From positions 1 through 59,147 of the forward strand of contig CAZEDK010000002.1 of NCBI GenBank assembly GCA_964511025.1: 59,147 nucleotides of DNA, written 5' to 3'. Source of the DNA: CAZEDK01 sp964511025. GTDB lineage: Bacteria > Patescibacteriota > Gracilibacteria > UBA1369 > GWF2-33-10. Numbering within the stretch: the first letter of the stretch is position 1; each line of letters opens with the position of its first letter. Below are positions 19,508-29,043 of the stretch, piece after piece. The notes under the pieces are model-generated. The model was not told where the DNA came from, made no database searches, and saw nothing but the letters and a program-made list of their open reading frames with translations. Position numbers and translations under genes: made by a program.

Positions 19508-21186
19508 AATGGTATTTTTTGGTAGAGTTTATCAACATAGTTTTCTACTTTGTGTTCATCTACATCAATTATGTCACATAACTTAAAAATCGAATATTTC
19601 CCTTCAAAAAATGTTCGGTCAAATTCATATCTTAAGCCAGTAGCTTCTTCCAGAACAGCTAAATTTAAATCCTTCTCAAATTGGATTAAAAATTTTGGTG
19701 TTGTCTTAATCAAATTTAACAGCATCGTCATTTTCCATTCAGGGAAAATGGGACTCATAAGAGAATCACAAGTATTCAGCCAAGGGACCGGTGAACGTCT
19801 CTCACATAACACATAAAGCTGAGGTACGCATCCCCAAACAAAAATGTGATCGTCATCAGTTGTATTGCTTTTTACATAACCCACAATTTCGGAGGCGGCA
19901 CGATTTTTCTCAAAAACATCACGATCAGAGTCTGCCCACAGCTTATAGTCAACCGGCTCTTTATTATTTACCAAAAAAAGTAATAGGAAAAACTTAACAT
20001 CCTTATATACACATACCACAGCAAGAAAACAAATTATTATAAACCACACTTGATTAAACGAAGATATATTCAACCATACCTTATATACACCTAATCCAGC
20101 TAATATGGAAACGGGAATTAATACAGGGATGTAATGAAAAGGCAAACACTTACCTTGTAAAACAATATTCGCAAGACACCCTATCAACCAGAAGATGGCA
20201 AAAAGTTCTACACTAAGATGAGGATATAGAAAAACACCAAAGCAACACAAAATTATCATAGAGCGACTGCTCAAATAAATATTCCTACCGTAATGCTTTG
20301 ATCTATAAAAAATTTTTCCACTCGTTACTAATCCATTAGAAACAAATTTTTCAAATCTTGTTCCTTCTACCTTATAGAGTAAAAATTGGAGAACCTTTTT
20401 TAATTTTTCATTTTTAACCCACTTATCAATTTTCCTCTCAATATCCTTAATCGTATCGGAAGGTTTCTTATAGTTAAGGGAAAGATACCCAAAAACCCCC
20501 AAATTTTCTTTAGTCAATAATCCTTTACTTTTTAAAACCACATAAAAAATTGCAAACGCGGCAAAAGTACCCATTACTGAAACTGGGAAATAAACCAACT
20601 TCCACATACTTATCATAAGGAATAACCACATAAAGAAATATTCCATCACCTGAGTAACTTTGAAAAAAAAAGCCGATAAGAACATTAAAAAAACAATTAA
20701 ACCAAGAAGATAGTTATCAGGTGTTTTTAAAAAGATTCCTATCAGAAGAAAAATAATAGCATTCACAAAATTTGTAGTCCGTTCAGATGTTTCATAGTGC
20801 ACACCTAAAAAAGGATTACTTGAGAAAAGAAGATAAATAGATGGTACAAAAAAAGAAAGAACTGCCTGATCATGAAGCAAAATTTTTAAAGCAAAAAAAA
20901 GAATGATTGCCGTGAAGCAATTTAACACGAGAAACATTTTTCTGGATATAGTTTCAGGATTACGAATACCAAATAATTTAAACCAAAAAATAAACAGAAA
21001 CATTGAACCTATACGAGCGCAACCCATAAGAATATTTAATTGTTGATTTAATCTTACCCCTCTCTTTCTGAAAGCAGCCCAATAAGCATGCCATCCTGCA
21101 TCCCTATGACACACTAAATTCATAAAAGGACGATTTGCAATCCAATAAAGTATAAAAACAGCTAAAAAACAACTATAAATAAGCAT
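19486..21186 (-). CDS. Multi-spanning membrane protein, GT-C-like
   Basis: About 566 residues from the ATG at 21186. A GTG at 21258 would add 24 residues but overlap the upstream gene by 59 nt; neither start has a good Shine-Dalgarno, so the N-terminus is uncertain. About ten hydrophobic segments are followed by a soluble C-terminal part of about 140 residues. The first loop holds CHRDAGWHAYW, where acidic and histidine residues sit as in GT39/PMT-like transferases. Next to AsnB and a GtrB-like GT2, it is likely the acceptor-side transferase. A Wzy polymerase cannot be excluded. Confidence 0.55.
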   Translation of the reverse strand: MLIYSCFLAVFILYWIANRPFMNLVCHRDAGWHAYWAAFRKRGVRLNQQLNILMGCARIGSMFLFIFWFKLFGIRNPETISRKMFLVLNCFTAIILFFALKILLHDQAVLSFFVPSIYLLFSSNPFLGVHYETSERTTNFVNAIIFLLIGIFLKTPDNYLLGLIVFLMFLSAFFFKVTQVMEYFFMWLFLMISMWKLVYFPVSVMGTFAAFAIFYVVLKSKGLLTKENLGVFGYLSLNYKKPSDTIKDIERKIDKWVKNEKLKKVLQFLLYKVEGTRFEKFVSNGLVTSGKIFYRSKHYGRNIYLSSRSMIILCCFGVFLYPHLSVELFAIFWLIGCLANIVLQGKCLPFHYIPVLIPVSILAGLGVYKVWLNISSFNQVWFIIICFLAVVCVYKDVKFFLLLFLVNNKEPVDYKLWADSDRDVFEKNRAASEIVGYVKSNTTDDDHIFVWGCVPQLYVLCERRSPVPWLNTCDSLMSPIFPEWKMTMLLNLIKTTPKFLIQFEKDLNLAVLEEATGLRYEFDRTFFEGKYSIFKLCDIIDVDEHKVENYVDKLYQKIPLCAEYSV

Positions 21187-21199
21187 AGTAATTTTATAT

Positions 21200-22657
21200 T
21201 TAGAAGAACGTTTCAAAAAATGTCTTAGCAGTACTCCATAATTGATTAACACGTACACGCTTCAATTGGTCACAAAACTGCTTTGGTCGAAAATAAAAAT
21301 CCCGTAATGCTTTTTTTTGTAATTTCTTCAACATATCGCCACTTAGCTCCGGAGTGTTCCATATTGGCTTATTTTTTGTATAGGATATATAGCTGGAGTA
21401 TCTAAGCCAAACAGAAGTATCTATAGAGCCATCTGGTCTTATACCCGTATCAATTTCTCCCTTTGCTTTGAGTTCATTAAATAATGGCGAACCAGGATAA
21501 GGCACCAATATGCTGAACTGCGCCATATCTAAGGGAAGTCCTTTGGCAAAACGAATAGTCTGCAAAGAATCATTATAGGTTTCACCCGGTAATCCCAAAA
21601 TAAATAGACCAGAAACCTTTATTTCTGTGACTCTCTTTACTATCTTAATAGCTTCCTCTATTTTATCTAAGCGTGTCCCTTTTCTAACGTTATCAAGTAA
21701 ACGTTGAACACCGGACTCAATCCCGAAAGCCATATCATAACAACCAGCCGATTCCATAATCTTTACAAGTTCTGCATCAATAAAACGTACATGCGCTTCA
21801 CAACCCCACTTGAAATCCAGATTACGTCTTTTAATCTCAGAGCAAATATCAATAACCCTCTTTTTGTTACTTATAAAAAGCGAATCCATAATGAAGATAT
21901 AATCAGCTTTATATTGTTTTACTAAGAGTTCCATCTCATCAACAACTTTTATTACATCATTTTGCCTCTGTCTATTTGAATTATGGACAACACAGAATGT
22001 GCAGCGATGAGGACAACCACGCGAGGTAAACATGTGCTTACCAATGGTGTTTTTCTTACCAGAATAAGGAAGATTACTTATTGAGGGAATATTATAGAAT
22101 TTTTGATTAACAAGGTCTCTGGCAGGAAAAGGCAGGTCAGTTAAATTCTCAACGATACGACTTCCAGGTGTTGTAACAAACTCACCGTTTTTCAAAAAAG
22201 AAACAGATGGAATATCCGAAAAATCTCTTCTCTGATTTTCCAGATTATGCAGAATTTTTAAAAAGGTATGTTCTCCTTCGCCATGAACAACAACATCACA
22301 ACACTTATTCCTTAAATATCCCTCTGCATATGCTTCGGCATGAACATTTCCAAGAATAACTATAATATGGGGTAGATTACTTTTTAACCACTTCCCCAAA
22401 TCATATAAAATCGCCCCGTTAGATGTGAATGAAGTAAAACCAATAACATCTGCTTGGGATTCCACCATTCTGTGCTTAAGCTCATTGACAGATAATCTTT
22501 CTACATACGCATCAATTACCGAAACATTATACCCGGCATTCCTTGCTATAGCGGCAACGTAAAGTATACCCAGAGGTTCAAAAGGGGTGATTAAATTGGC
22601 GCCTGCTCCTAACAGAGCTTCCAAATCATCAGGAGGATTGACCAACAAGACATTCAT
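21200..22657 (-). CDS. B12-binding-domain radical SAM enzyme
   Basis: 485 residues, ATG start. The B12-binding-type N-terminal domain has ILGNVHAEAYAEG (101-113) and GEGE (126-129). The GNVHAE sequence departs from the GGPHxT of its siblings here. Radical-SAM CxxxCxxC is at 215-222, with LGLPGET near 354. It starts 3 nt after the methyltransferase stop and leads into the GT-C-like gene, so all three are probably one translational unit. The substrate is unknown. Confidence 0.86.
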   Translation of the reverse strand: MNVLLVNPPDDLEALLGAGANLITPFEPLGILYVAAIARNAGYNVSVIDAYVERLSVNELKHRMVESQADVIGFTSFTSNGAILYDLGKWLKSNLPHIIVILGNVHAEAYAEGYLRNKCCDVVVHGEGEHTFLKILHNLENQRRDFSDIPSVSFLKNGEFVTTPGSRIVENLTDLPFPARDLVNQKFYNIPSISNLPYSGKKNTIGKHMFTSRGCPHRCTFCVVHNSNRQRQNDVIKVVDEMELLVKQYKADYIFIMDSLFISNKKRVIDICSEIKRRNLDFKWGCEAHVRFIDAELVKIMESAGCYDMAFGIESGVQRLLDNVRKGTRLDKIEEAIKIVKRVTEIKVSGLFILGLPGETYNDSLQTIRFAKGLPLDMAQFSILVPYPGSPLFNELKAKGEIDTGIRPDGSIDTSVWLRYSSYISYTKNKPIWNTPELSGDMLKKLQKKALRDFYFRPKQFCDQLKRVRVNQLWSTAKTFFETFF

Positions 22658-22660
22658 TAC

Positions 22661-23386
22661 TTATTTTTCTTTGATGCACGAAACCACAATTCTAACTGGG
22701 AATAGTAGAGAAGGAACAAATTTAATCTTTTCAATTGAAAAGATATCACGAACTATATTTTTTGCATAATCCAAATCAAAGCTATGCAAATGCCATTCTT
22801 CCGTCATATCCTTTGTAAATTTATATTTGCTAATCAAATTAATCATCTTATCGAGACAAGATAAATGCATCAATGTTTTCATTGAATTGATAAACCTTTC
22901 GTTAGGAACAGAAAAAGCAAAAAGCCCCTTTTCTTTTAAAAGACGGTAAGCTTCGTAACATATAGCCTTCGGATCCTTTACGTGTTCTAGAACTTCTGAA
23001 CAATAAATTTTATCAAACGTTTCGGATTTAAAAGGAGTTGTTTCACCATAACTTTGAATAAAATTGCTCTGAACATTATATCTCTTGGATTTTGCTATAT
23101 TAAGTAAGTCAATTGACAAATCAAGTCCAAAAATATAACCCTTGTCAAAAACTTCCATCAAATTTCCCGCACCGCAACCAAGTTCAAGAATTTTATCGTT
23201 TGGATTCACATTTAACAGCGTTAAAATTGCATTGATACGTAATTTCTCAATAATCTTTATAAGAAAAAAGGCATTCTTATGATATGTATCAGGATTATAT
23301 CTCTTTACCATACTATCGTTCCACAAACGAAATTCTTTATCGTTAATCATCACTCTATTCTCAATATCAGATACAAAAAAGCGCAT
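22661..23386 (-). CDS. Class I SAM-dependent methyltransferase
   Basis: 241 residues, ATG start. A Methyltransf_11-type core: ILELGCGAGNLMEVF near 68 (motif I), FGLDLS near 86, and SEVLEHVKDP near 134 followed by LLKEKGLFAFSVPN. The N-terminal 50 residues are extra. It is tightly packed between a capsule-type transferase (10-nt gap) and a B12 radical-SAM gene (3-nt gap). It probably methylates a sugar or glycan intermediate; O- or N-methylation cannot be told. Confidence 0.82.
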   Translation of the reverse strand: MRFFVSDIENRVMINDKEFRLWNDSMVKRYNPDTYHKNAFFLIKIIEKLRINAILTLLNVNPNDKILELGCGAGNLMEVFDKGYIFGLDLSIDLLNIAKSKRYNVQSNFIQSYGETTPFKSETFDKIYCSEVLEHVKDPKAICYEAYRLLKEKGLFAFSVPNERFINSMKTLMHLSCLDKMINLISKYKFTKDMTEEWHLHSFDLDYAKNIVRDIFSIEKIKFVPSLLFPVRIVVSCIKEK

Positions 23387-23396
23387 GCCATCGCTC

Positions 23397-25043
23397 TTAA
23401 AGATTACCGTGTGGATAATTTAAATAATCTTCTCTACCAGATTTTAGAAAACGCCTCAATCCCTGAACGAAGCTTGACTTTTCAAACTCATTTCTATTTT
23501 TAAATAACGGATGAAATCGCATTGTTGCCTTTTCGTCTCTATAATATCCATGTTCTAAAAGATCGAGTTGTATAGGGCGCAAAATAAATATTCCATAAGC
23601 ATAACGGCGGGCAAGTTCTTTTGCTTCTTCTGACATTGGTTGTATATCTTGTAGTGCTTGAATGCATTCAAGGTATGCCTCTCTAGAATCAAAATCATGT
23701 GTAAAACCAAGCCTGTCGTATCGGCCTGTACCCGCAGTAAGGGTATTTATACCCATTGCAGATGCCTCAATTCCAATAGTTCCGCGTACAGTAAGACAAT
23801 AATCCATTGTTTCAAAAAGACTAAATGTATTAATATCACTCTCAGGAGGAATAACTTTAATATGTTCAGGCAATTGACCTAGTGTTTCATAAACTGCCTT
23901 TAACTCTACATGCTCTCCTCTATAATTATCCCGCCTTGCCTTAACCACGTTTGCAGGATGAACTTTTATAATCCAGTTAAGGTTTTTATTATTAGCAGCA
24001 ACCTTAAGCACATTTATAAACCAGTCGTAGTAATCTTCAAACAGATCTTCACCCCAGAAGAAAGTGGCATCCCAGAACATATGGGGAAATATTACGGCAG
24101 TTTTTTTACTTAAATCCAATTGTAACTTAGATTCAATATCTTTTTTAGAATAAACTACTTTATTAAACTGAGTTCCAACCTCACTAAACCAGTCCCCACT
24201 TTTATAAGTTCTTTCCAGCTCATTACAGAGATCTATCCATAAACCATCATTCCATTCTATATTCTTCACATAGTTCAAAGATTCCGCTGATAAAGAGTGA
24301 GGATGAACATTGCTTGTTTTTAGACTAGAATATCGTTTAAGTATTTCCCAGCCACTTTTATGTGCAGCGCAACGTTGAACCACCGGAATCTCGTATCTTA
24401 GACATATATCAAAAAGCTGTCCTCCTGGAGTGTAACCACGATCGTTTACACACACCAAGTCAGGAGCAACTTTTCTTAATATAATTTCTACCACAATTGC
24501 AGCTCTTAGTGAATAAGCAAGCTGCTCAATAAACAATGCCCTTATTTTATCGTCTCTCAAATTAAAATTGCTTTGTCTGGTTAACCTCATAATGGACGAA
24601 GCCGCATGTTTACCAACTTGAATACCATTTCTCGTCAATTCCAAAACATCTTCTAAGGTTACATTTTTAGCTAAATTTTCAGCTTCGGCTTTAATTCGCT
24701 TTAAGGATAGGCTTTTGAAATAATCTTCGTAATAATATAAATTTTTAATTCCAAAGATTTTAAAGATTTTTTCAACAAAAGGGTCATATGCTGTCAGTAT
24801 GTATGCTTCATACCCAAGGGTCTCTAATGCCTTTGCGTAAATTGCCTCAGTTCCAGCCCCATACCAGCCTATGCTAGCAATTAGAACCTTATTATTAGCT
24901 GAATTAACAGATAACCTTTCACATATAAACGAAGGCACATTCTGTTTGAGATGTAAAAAAGCGGCCTTTGCAGGTGCATATCTTGATAAATAACTTCCTA
25001 CTAATTTTTTCGCAGTAACCTTTAAATAAAAATTCAAATCCAC
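23397..25043 (-). CDS. Capsule-polysaccharide-synthesis (KpsC/KpsS-like) transferase
   Basis: 548 residues with a GTG start lacking a clear Shine-Dalgarno. The C-terminal half shows WIIKVHPAN near 338 and RGTIGIEASAMGINTLTAG near 408, hallmarks of the capsule-synthesis/Kdo-transferase-like GT-B family. The N-terminal part begins with an IGWYGAGTEAIYA glycine loop near 57. It sits directly downstream of the neuA-neuB-neuC genes, so transfer of an acidic nonulosonate is a reasonable guess. The family assignment is moderately sure; the donor is inference. Confidence 0.6.
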   Translation of the reverse strand: MDLNFYLKVTAKKLVGSYLSRYAPAKAAFLHLKQNVPSFICERLSVNSANNKVLIASIGWYGAGTEAIYAKALETLGYEAYILTAYDPFVEKIFKIFGIKNLYYYEDYFKSLSLKRIKAEAENLAKNVTLEDVLELTRNGIQVGKHAASSIMRLTRQSNFNLRDDKIRALFIEQLAYSLRAAIVVEIILRKVAPDLVCVNDRGYTPGGQLFDICLRYEIPVVQRCAAHKSGWEILKRYSSLKTSNVHPHSLSAESLNYVKNIEWNDGLWIDLCNELERTYKSGDWFSEVGTQFNKVVYSKKDIESKLQLDLSKKTAVIFPHMFWDATFFWGEDLFEDYYDWFINVLKVAANNKNLNWIIKVHPANVVKARRDNYRGEHVELKAVYETLGQLPEHIKVIPPESDINTFSLFETMDYCLTVRGTIGIEASAMGINTLTAGTGRYDRLGFTHDFDSREAYLECIQALQDIQPMSEEAKELARRYAYGIFILRPIQLDLLEHGYYRDEKATMRFHPLFKNRNEFEKSSFVQGLRRFLKSGREDYLNYPHGNL

Positions 25044-25084
25044 GATTATTAATATTTTAAAGTTAATTTCATGCCTAGCAACTA

Positions 25085-26071
25085 TTACGGTCCTTCGTCA
25101 TAAAGATTCTCCCATCTATCAAAGATTACCCCTGACTTAAATACCCTTTTTATCCCTTCCTCAAGAGGAACATCTGCCTTCCATCCAAGCAGACTCTTTG
25201 CCTTGGTGGCAATACAGAATCGTTCAAATATCTCTCGCCCTTCATGCCTGTCACTACCATTAAAATTCCTGCAATATTCGGGACTTAAAACGCCACATTT
25301 ACCACCTATTTTAATAACCATATGAGCTAGATCATTAAGACTAATAGGACGATCCCCACTACCAATATTGATAATTTCACTATTGGATTTGTCATTAAAA
25401 GCTGTCATTATAGTTGCCTTAGCTATATCAGAAACATATGTATAAGACCTAATCTGCCTTCCATCTCCATAAATAATTGGTGGTTTACCATGCATTACAT
25501 TATGTATAAATTTCGTAATAACAAATTGTGCAACTTGGTAAGGTCCGTAACAATTGAAATATCTTAGTATAGTGTAATTTATGGGATATATTTGAGTATA
25601 TGCTTTACAAAGTTCTTCTCCTGCAAGCTTTGTAACTGCGTAAACTGTTTTACCTTGTGTAATAGATTGTTCTGTTATAGGATTTTCTATAGGCTCTCCA
25701 TAAACCTCCGAGGATGATGCAAAAATTATCTTTTTTATTCTCTGTTGAACAGCGCAATCCAACACATTTTTTGTTCCATTTATGTTAATTTCTATGCAGT
25801 GTAATCTTTCTTTCTCTGAACGTTTGACTCCAAGAAGTGCGGCTAGATGAATGACAACGTCGCATTTAGCCATAGCTGCCCTCAAACTTGTTGGATCTAA
25901 AATGGACCCGTAAAATAATTTAATATTGTCTTTTGTTAAATGCTTAATCCTCGAAATCTGCTCCCCAAGGTCAAACATATGAACTTCGTGCCCTTGCTCT
26001 GCAAGCTGATGGCATACTTCAAGTCCGATTAAACCCGCACCACCAGTTACCATTATCTTTTTTATACTCAT
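25085..26071 (-). CDS. NAD-dependent sugar epimerase/dehydratase (extended SDR)
   Basis: 328 residues, ATG start. The N-terminal GGAGLIG gives the GxxGxxG cofactor motif. SSSEVYG is at about 119-125 and the catalytic YxxxK is intact (Y144, K148). RYFNCYGPYQ and the downstream substrate loops resemble UDP-glucose/UDP-GlcNAc 4-epimerases or related dehydratases. As the last gene of the nonulosonate module it may shape the UDP-amino-sugar precursor or serve another residue. Confidence 0.82.
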   Translation of the reverse strand: MSIKKIMVTGGAGLIGLEVCHQLAEQGHEVHMFDLGEQISRIKHLTKDNIKLFYGSILDPTSLRAAMAKCDVVIHLAALLGVKRSEKERLHCIEININGTKNVLDCAVQQRIKKIIFASSSEVYGEPIENPITEQSITQGKTVYAVTKLAGEELCKAYTQIYPINYTILRYFNCYGPYQVAQFVITKFIHNVMHGKPPIIYGDGRQIRSYTYVSDIAKATIMTAFNDKSNSEIINIGSGDRPISLNDLAHMVIKIGGKCGVLSPEYCRNFNGSDRHEGREIFERFCIATKAKSLLGWKADVPLEEGIKRVFKSGVIFDRWENLYDEGP

Positions 26072-26107
26072 AAAAATCTCAATGTGGATAAGTTAATTCA
26101 AAAAAAC

Positions 26108-27256
26108 TTAATATACTATTTTTTTATCCAGAAGCTGTTCATTCAATTCAATATCTTCAAGAATCTTTACAATTCTTTCTGAACTTTTTCCATCTCCATA
26201 AGGATTTATACAATTTTTCAAATCCTTCTTAAAATCATTATCAAATAATGCCTTATTTATAGCATTAGCAATTTCTACACGCTCATGTGACACATTAATA
26301 ACATTATTGGCTTGCACACGTCCTCGTTGTCTATTCCCAATATTTACAGCTGGCAATTTAAAAGAAGGCGCTTCCAAAATTCCACAACTCGAATTTCCTA
26401 CGATCACACTAACTTCTTTTAATAAACTGATAAAAACTTGCCTTTCCATGTTTCTATATGTATGAATAAATGGAAGGTTTTCATATTCCTTAATAGCTCG
26501 GATAATCTCTGTCCCGCCAGAATCTACATTAGGGTATACAATCAAAGTCTGAATTTTTAATTCAGCAATAGCTTCCATCGTTTGTTTAGCCTGGTTATAA
26601 GATTCATCATTCTCAACTAAAACAGGATGTTGCAATACTAAAATTGTTGGCAAGCAAAGAGCGATACCTAACTTTTCATTAAGTTTCTTTTTAGATAATT
26701 TTGGATCATGAATGATGGCATCAAGCTGAGGAGCCCCAACATCAAAAATTCTCCACTTTTCTTCACCCATTTTCTCTACTCTTATTGCTGAATCTTCACA
26801 TGATGGAAAATGGATGTGGCTTAGTTTTGTAATTGCATGTCGCGCAGAACCATCAATATGCCCCGATACATCCCCAGCTTGTATATGGGCAACAGGAATG
26901 TTCATATAAGCGGCAGTTATAGCAGCCGCAAACATCTCTGCTCTATCGCCTGTTACAAGTACTATATCCGGTCGTAACATACTAAAGACTTGCGCCAAAT
27001 TCTGTATTTCAACACCAATAGATTTTGCCCAGGCAGATGGTGTATCACCTCCCACCATCATCTCCACTCTTGCTATAATGGGAAATCCATCTGCTTCAAT
27101 ATCTTTAACTGTATAACCATATTCTTTTAGAAGGTGCATACCTGTTACTATCAACTGGAGTTCTAACCTATCGGATTTATTAATTAAATTAATAACTTTG
27201 CGCTTATAACCATAAGTAGCGCGAGATGAAGCAATTACAGCAATTCTTCTCTTCAT
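26108..27256 (-). CDS. neuC: UDP-N-acetylglucosamine 2-epimerase, hydrolysing (NeuC/LegG type)
   Basis: 382 residues from the ATG at 27256, which overlaps the neuB stop as ATGA and has a GGAG site; a GTG at 27271 would add five residues. The sequence begins RRIAVIASSRATYG and contains LVTGDRAEMFAAA, HIQAGDVSGHIDGSARHA and VGNSSCGILEAP. These blocks mark hydrolysing 2-epimerases that release ManNAc (or 6-deoxy-di-NAc-hexose in LegG). No LegB/LegC/LegH-type gene is in view, so the ManNAc route is the simpler reading. Confidence 0.88.
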   Translation of the reverse strand: MKRRIAVIASSRATYGYKRKVINLINKSDRLELQLIVTGMHLLKEYGYTVKDIEADGFPIIARVEMMVGGDTPSAWAKSIGVEIQNLAQVFSMLRPDIVLVTGDRAEMFAAAITAAYMNIPVAHIQAGDVSGHIDGSARHAITKLSHIHFPSCEDSAIRVEKMGEEKWRIFDVGAPQLDAIIHDPKLSKKKLNEKLGIALCLPTILVLQHPVLVENDESYNQAKQTMEAIAELKIQTLIVYPNVDSGGTEIIRAIKEYENLPFIHTYRNMERQVFISLLKEVSVIVGNSSCGILEAPSFKLPAVNIGNRQRGRVQANNVINVSHERVEIANAINKALFDNDFKKDLKNCINPYGDGKSSERIVKILEDIELNEQLLDKKIVY

Positions 27257-28290
27257 TCCATGTAACTCCACTTTATTTGTACTCCTTTGGGAATCGCTAC
27301 TTTTACTTTCTTACCTATAACCTTATTTAAATCTTTTGCAGGAACCACATCATTCCCAGGACTGGGTCTCTTTACCCAGACCATTTCTGAAGTAATCTTC
27401 GTCCCTTTAGGTATGTCAACTTCTGAAACCACGCTCTCACGTGCCCATGAGACAATTTGTTGCTCTTCTGTAAATATTTTTCTCTCAGATCCCATTGCCA
27501 TATACACTGCCTTTACACCCTTTACCAATTCACCCAATTCATAGGGTTCAATTGATGAAGCATGATCCGGACCTTTTTGTAACTTATCTAAAGTAAAATG
27601 TTTTTCTATCACACATGCTCCTAACGCTACTGCACCAAGTGCAGTATATATCCCTCGAGAATGATCAGACAGTCCTATAGGAATGCTAAAAGACTCTTTG
27701 TACTTTTGTATCATTCTTAAATTTACTATATTATAAGGTGTCGGGTATGCGGAAACACAGTGAGTTAATATAAAGGGTGTTCCAATACTCTTTATAAGGT
27801 TAACTGTTTCTTCAACTTCCTTAATAACTGACATCCCAGTTGAAACAATCATTGGTTTTCCCTTGCGGGCAATGTGTTCAATAAGGGGTAAATTTGTTAA
27901 TTCTCCAGATCCTGTTTTGTAAGAATCTACACCAATGTCTTCAAGAAGTTCCACGCCGTCTCTGCTAAATGGTGTACATAAATAAAATATGCCTAGCTGT
28001 TCGCATAATTTTTTTAGTCTGATATGTTCGTCGAGGCTTAAGTTTGTACGCTCAAGTGTATCCCACAGAGGTTCTTCAAAGTTATTCGATTGAGGCGTTT
28101 CACGAAGCATTTCATTCTCCAGAACATGGATTTGAAACTTAATACAATCTGCCCCCATAGCGTGTGCAATATAAACCATCTGTTCAGCAATACGAATATC
28201 CCCTTCATGATTAATACATGCCTCAGCAATAATAAAAGGTTTATAATCCGGACCTATTGGCCTATTCTTTATTGTTACAGGTCTAATCAT
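27253..28290 (-). CDS. neuB: N-acetylneuraminate/nonulosonate synthase (NeuB family)
   Basis: 345 residues, ATG start. The TIM-barrel part has FIIAEACINHEGDI near 20, KFQIH near 50, and TGSGELTNLPLI and IVSTGMS near 131-153. The C-terminal 60 residues form the SAF/antifreeze-like domain (DIPKGTKIT, then VIGKKVKVAIPKG). The family condenses ManNAc or its relatives with phosphoenolpyruvate. Overlap with neuC is 4 nt and the gap to neuA is 12 nt, a tight NulO operon core. Confidence 0.92.
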   Translation of the reverse strand: MIRPVTIKNRPIGPDYKPFIIAEACINHEGDIRIAEQMVYIAHAMGADCIKFQIHVLENEMLRETPQSNNFEEPLWDTLERTNLSLDEHIRLKKLCEQLGIFYLCTPFSRDGVELLEDIGVDSYKTGSGELTNLPLIEHIARKGKPMIVSTGMSVIKEVEETVNLIKSIGTPFILTHCVSAYPTPYNIVNLRMIQKYKESFSIPIGLSDHSRGIYTALGAVALGACVIEKHFTLDKLQKGPDHASSIEPYELGELVKGVKAVYMAMGSERKIFTEEQQIVSWARESVVSEVDIPKGTKITSEMVWVKRPSPGNDVVPAKDLNKVIGKKVKVAIPKGVQIKWSYME

Positions 28291-28302
28291 TATAAAAACC
28301 TA

Positions 28303-28977
28303 TTACGTGGTTTTAAGCTTCATATAAACTTCTGCAAACTCGAAATCAAAAGGAGTATTAATGTCGATAGCCTCTTCTTCCGAAACGATTACAGGATATA
28401 ATATATCTCCCAAAACTGATTTTTTCTGTCGTAAGATATTTGTTTTCGTGCCATATATCGTACTGCTTTCCTTATACAACGGTATCCTTTCTTGGCGTCT
28501 TCTGGATTGTCCAGGAAACAAAAATTCAAACTTGCCATCTATTATTTTCCCATAACAGCTCCTGGACTCTATCACCCCAATAACCGAATCAGCCTCCGTA
28601 GTTTTAAAAACTTCTACACACCTATCAATTAGTTGTGGCGTTCGAAAAGGAGACGTGGGTTCTAATGTAAGAACGATATCTGGCTCAAAACCATACATGC
28701 GCTTTAATTCATCAAGAACGTGAAGTAATGCCCATTCTGTTGGCGTTTCATCAGTTGCCAGTTCTGCAGGTCGTACAATGACTTCTGTATTAAATTCCTT
28801 GGCAACTTGAGCAATTTGTGGATGATCAGTAGAAACAACTAACTTATTTATAGATATAGACTTCTGTGCAGATTCTATTGTATATGCTATTAACGGTTTA
28901 CCGCAAAGCTCTCTAATATTTTTAAGAGGAACAGACTTAGAACCCCCGCGGGCAGGAATAACTGCTAAAACTACCAA
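28303..28977 (-). CDS. neuA: CMP-nonulosonate (acylneuraminate) cytidylyltransferase
   Basis: 224 residues with a TTG start supported by GAGG 8 nt upstream. VIPARGGSKSVPLKNI at the N-terminus is the nucleotide-binding signature. TDHPQIAQVA and ELATDETPTEWALLHVL are typical of CMP-sialate/legionaminate synthetases. The product should be CMP-activated acid made by the adjacent neuB and neuC. It starts 66 nt after a SPASM radical-SAM gene. Whether the sugar is Neu5Ac or legionaminic acid cannot be decided here. Confidence 0.9.
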   Translation of the reverse strand: MVVLAVIPARGGSKSVPLKNIRELCGKPLIAYTIESAQKSISINKLVVSTDHPQIAQVAKEFNTEVIVRPAELATDETPTEWALLHVLDELKRMYGFEPDIVLTLEPTSPFRTPQLIDRCVEVFKTTEADSVIGVIESRSCYGKIIDGKFEFLFPGQSRRRQERIPLYKESSTIYGTKTNILRQKKSVLGDILYPVIVSEEEAIDINTPFDFEFAEVYMKLKTT

Positions 28978-29043
28978 TTATTAATCCTCAAATAATGGCT
29001 GACAAATACTACAAAATTAGAGATATAAACAATATTTCTTTAA

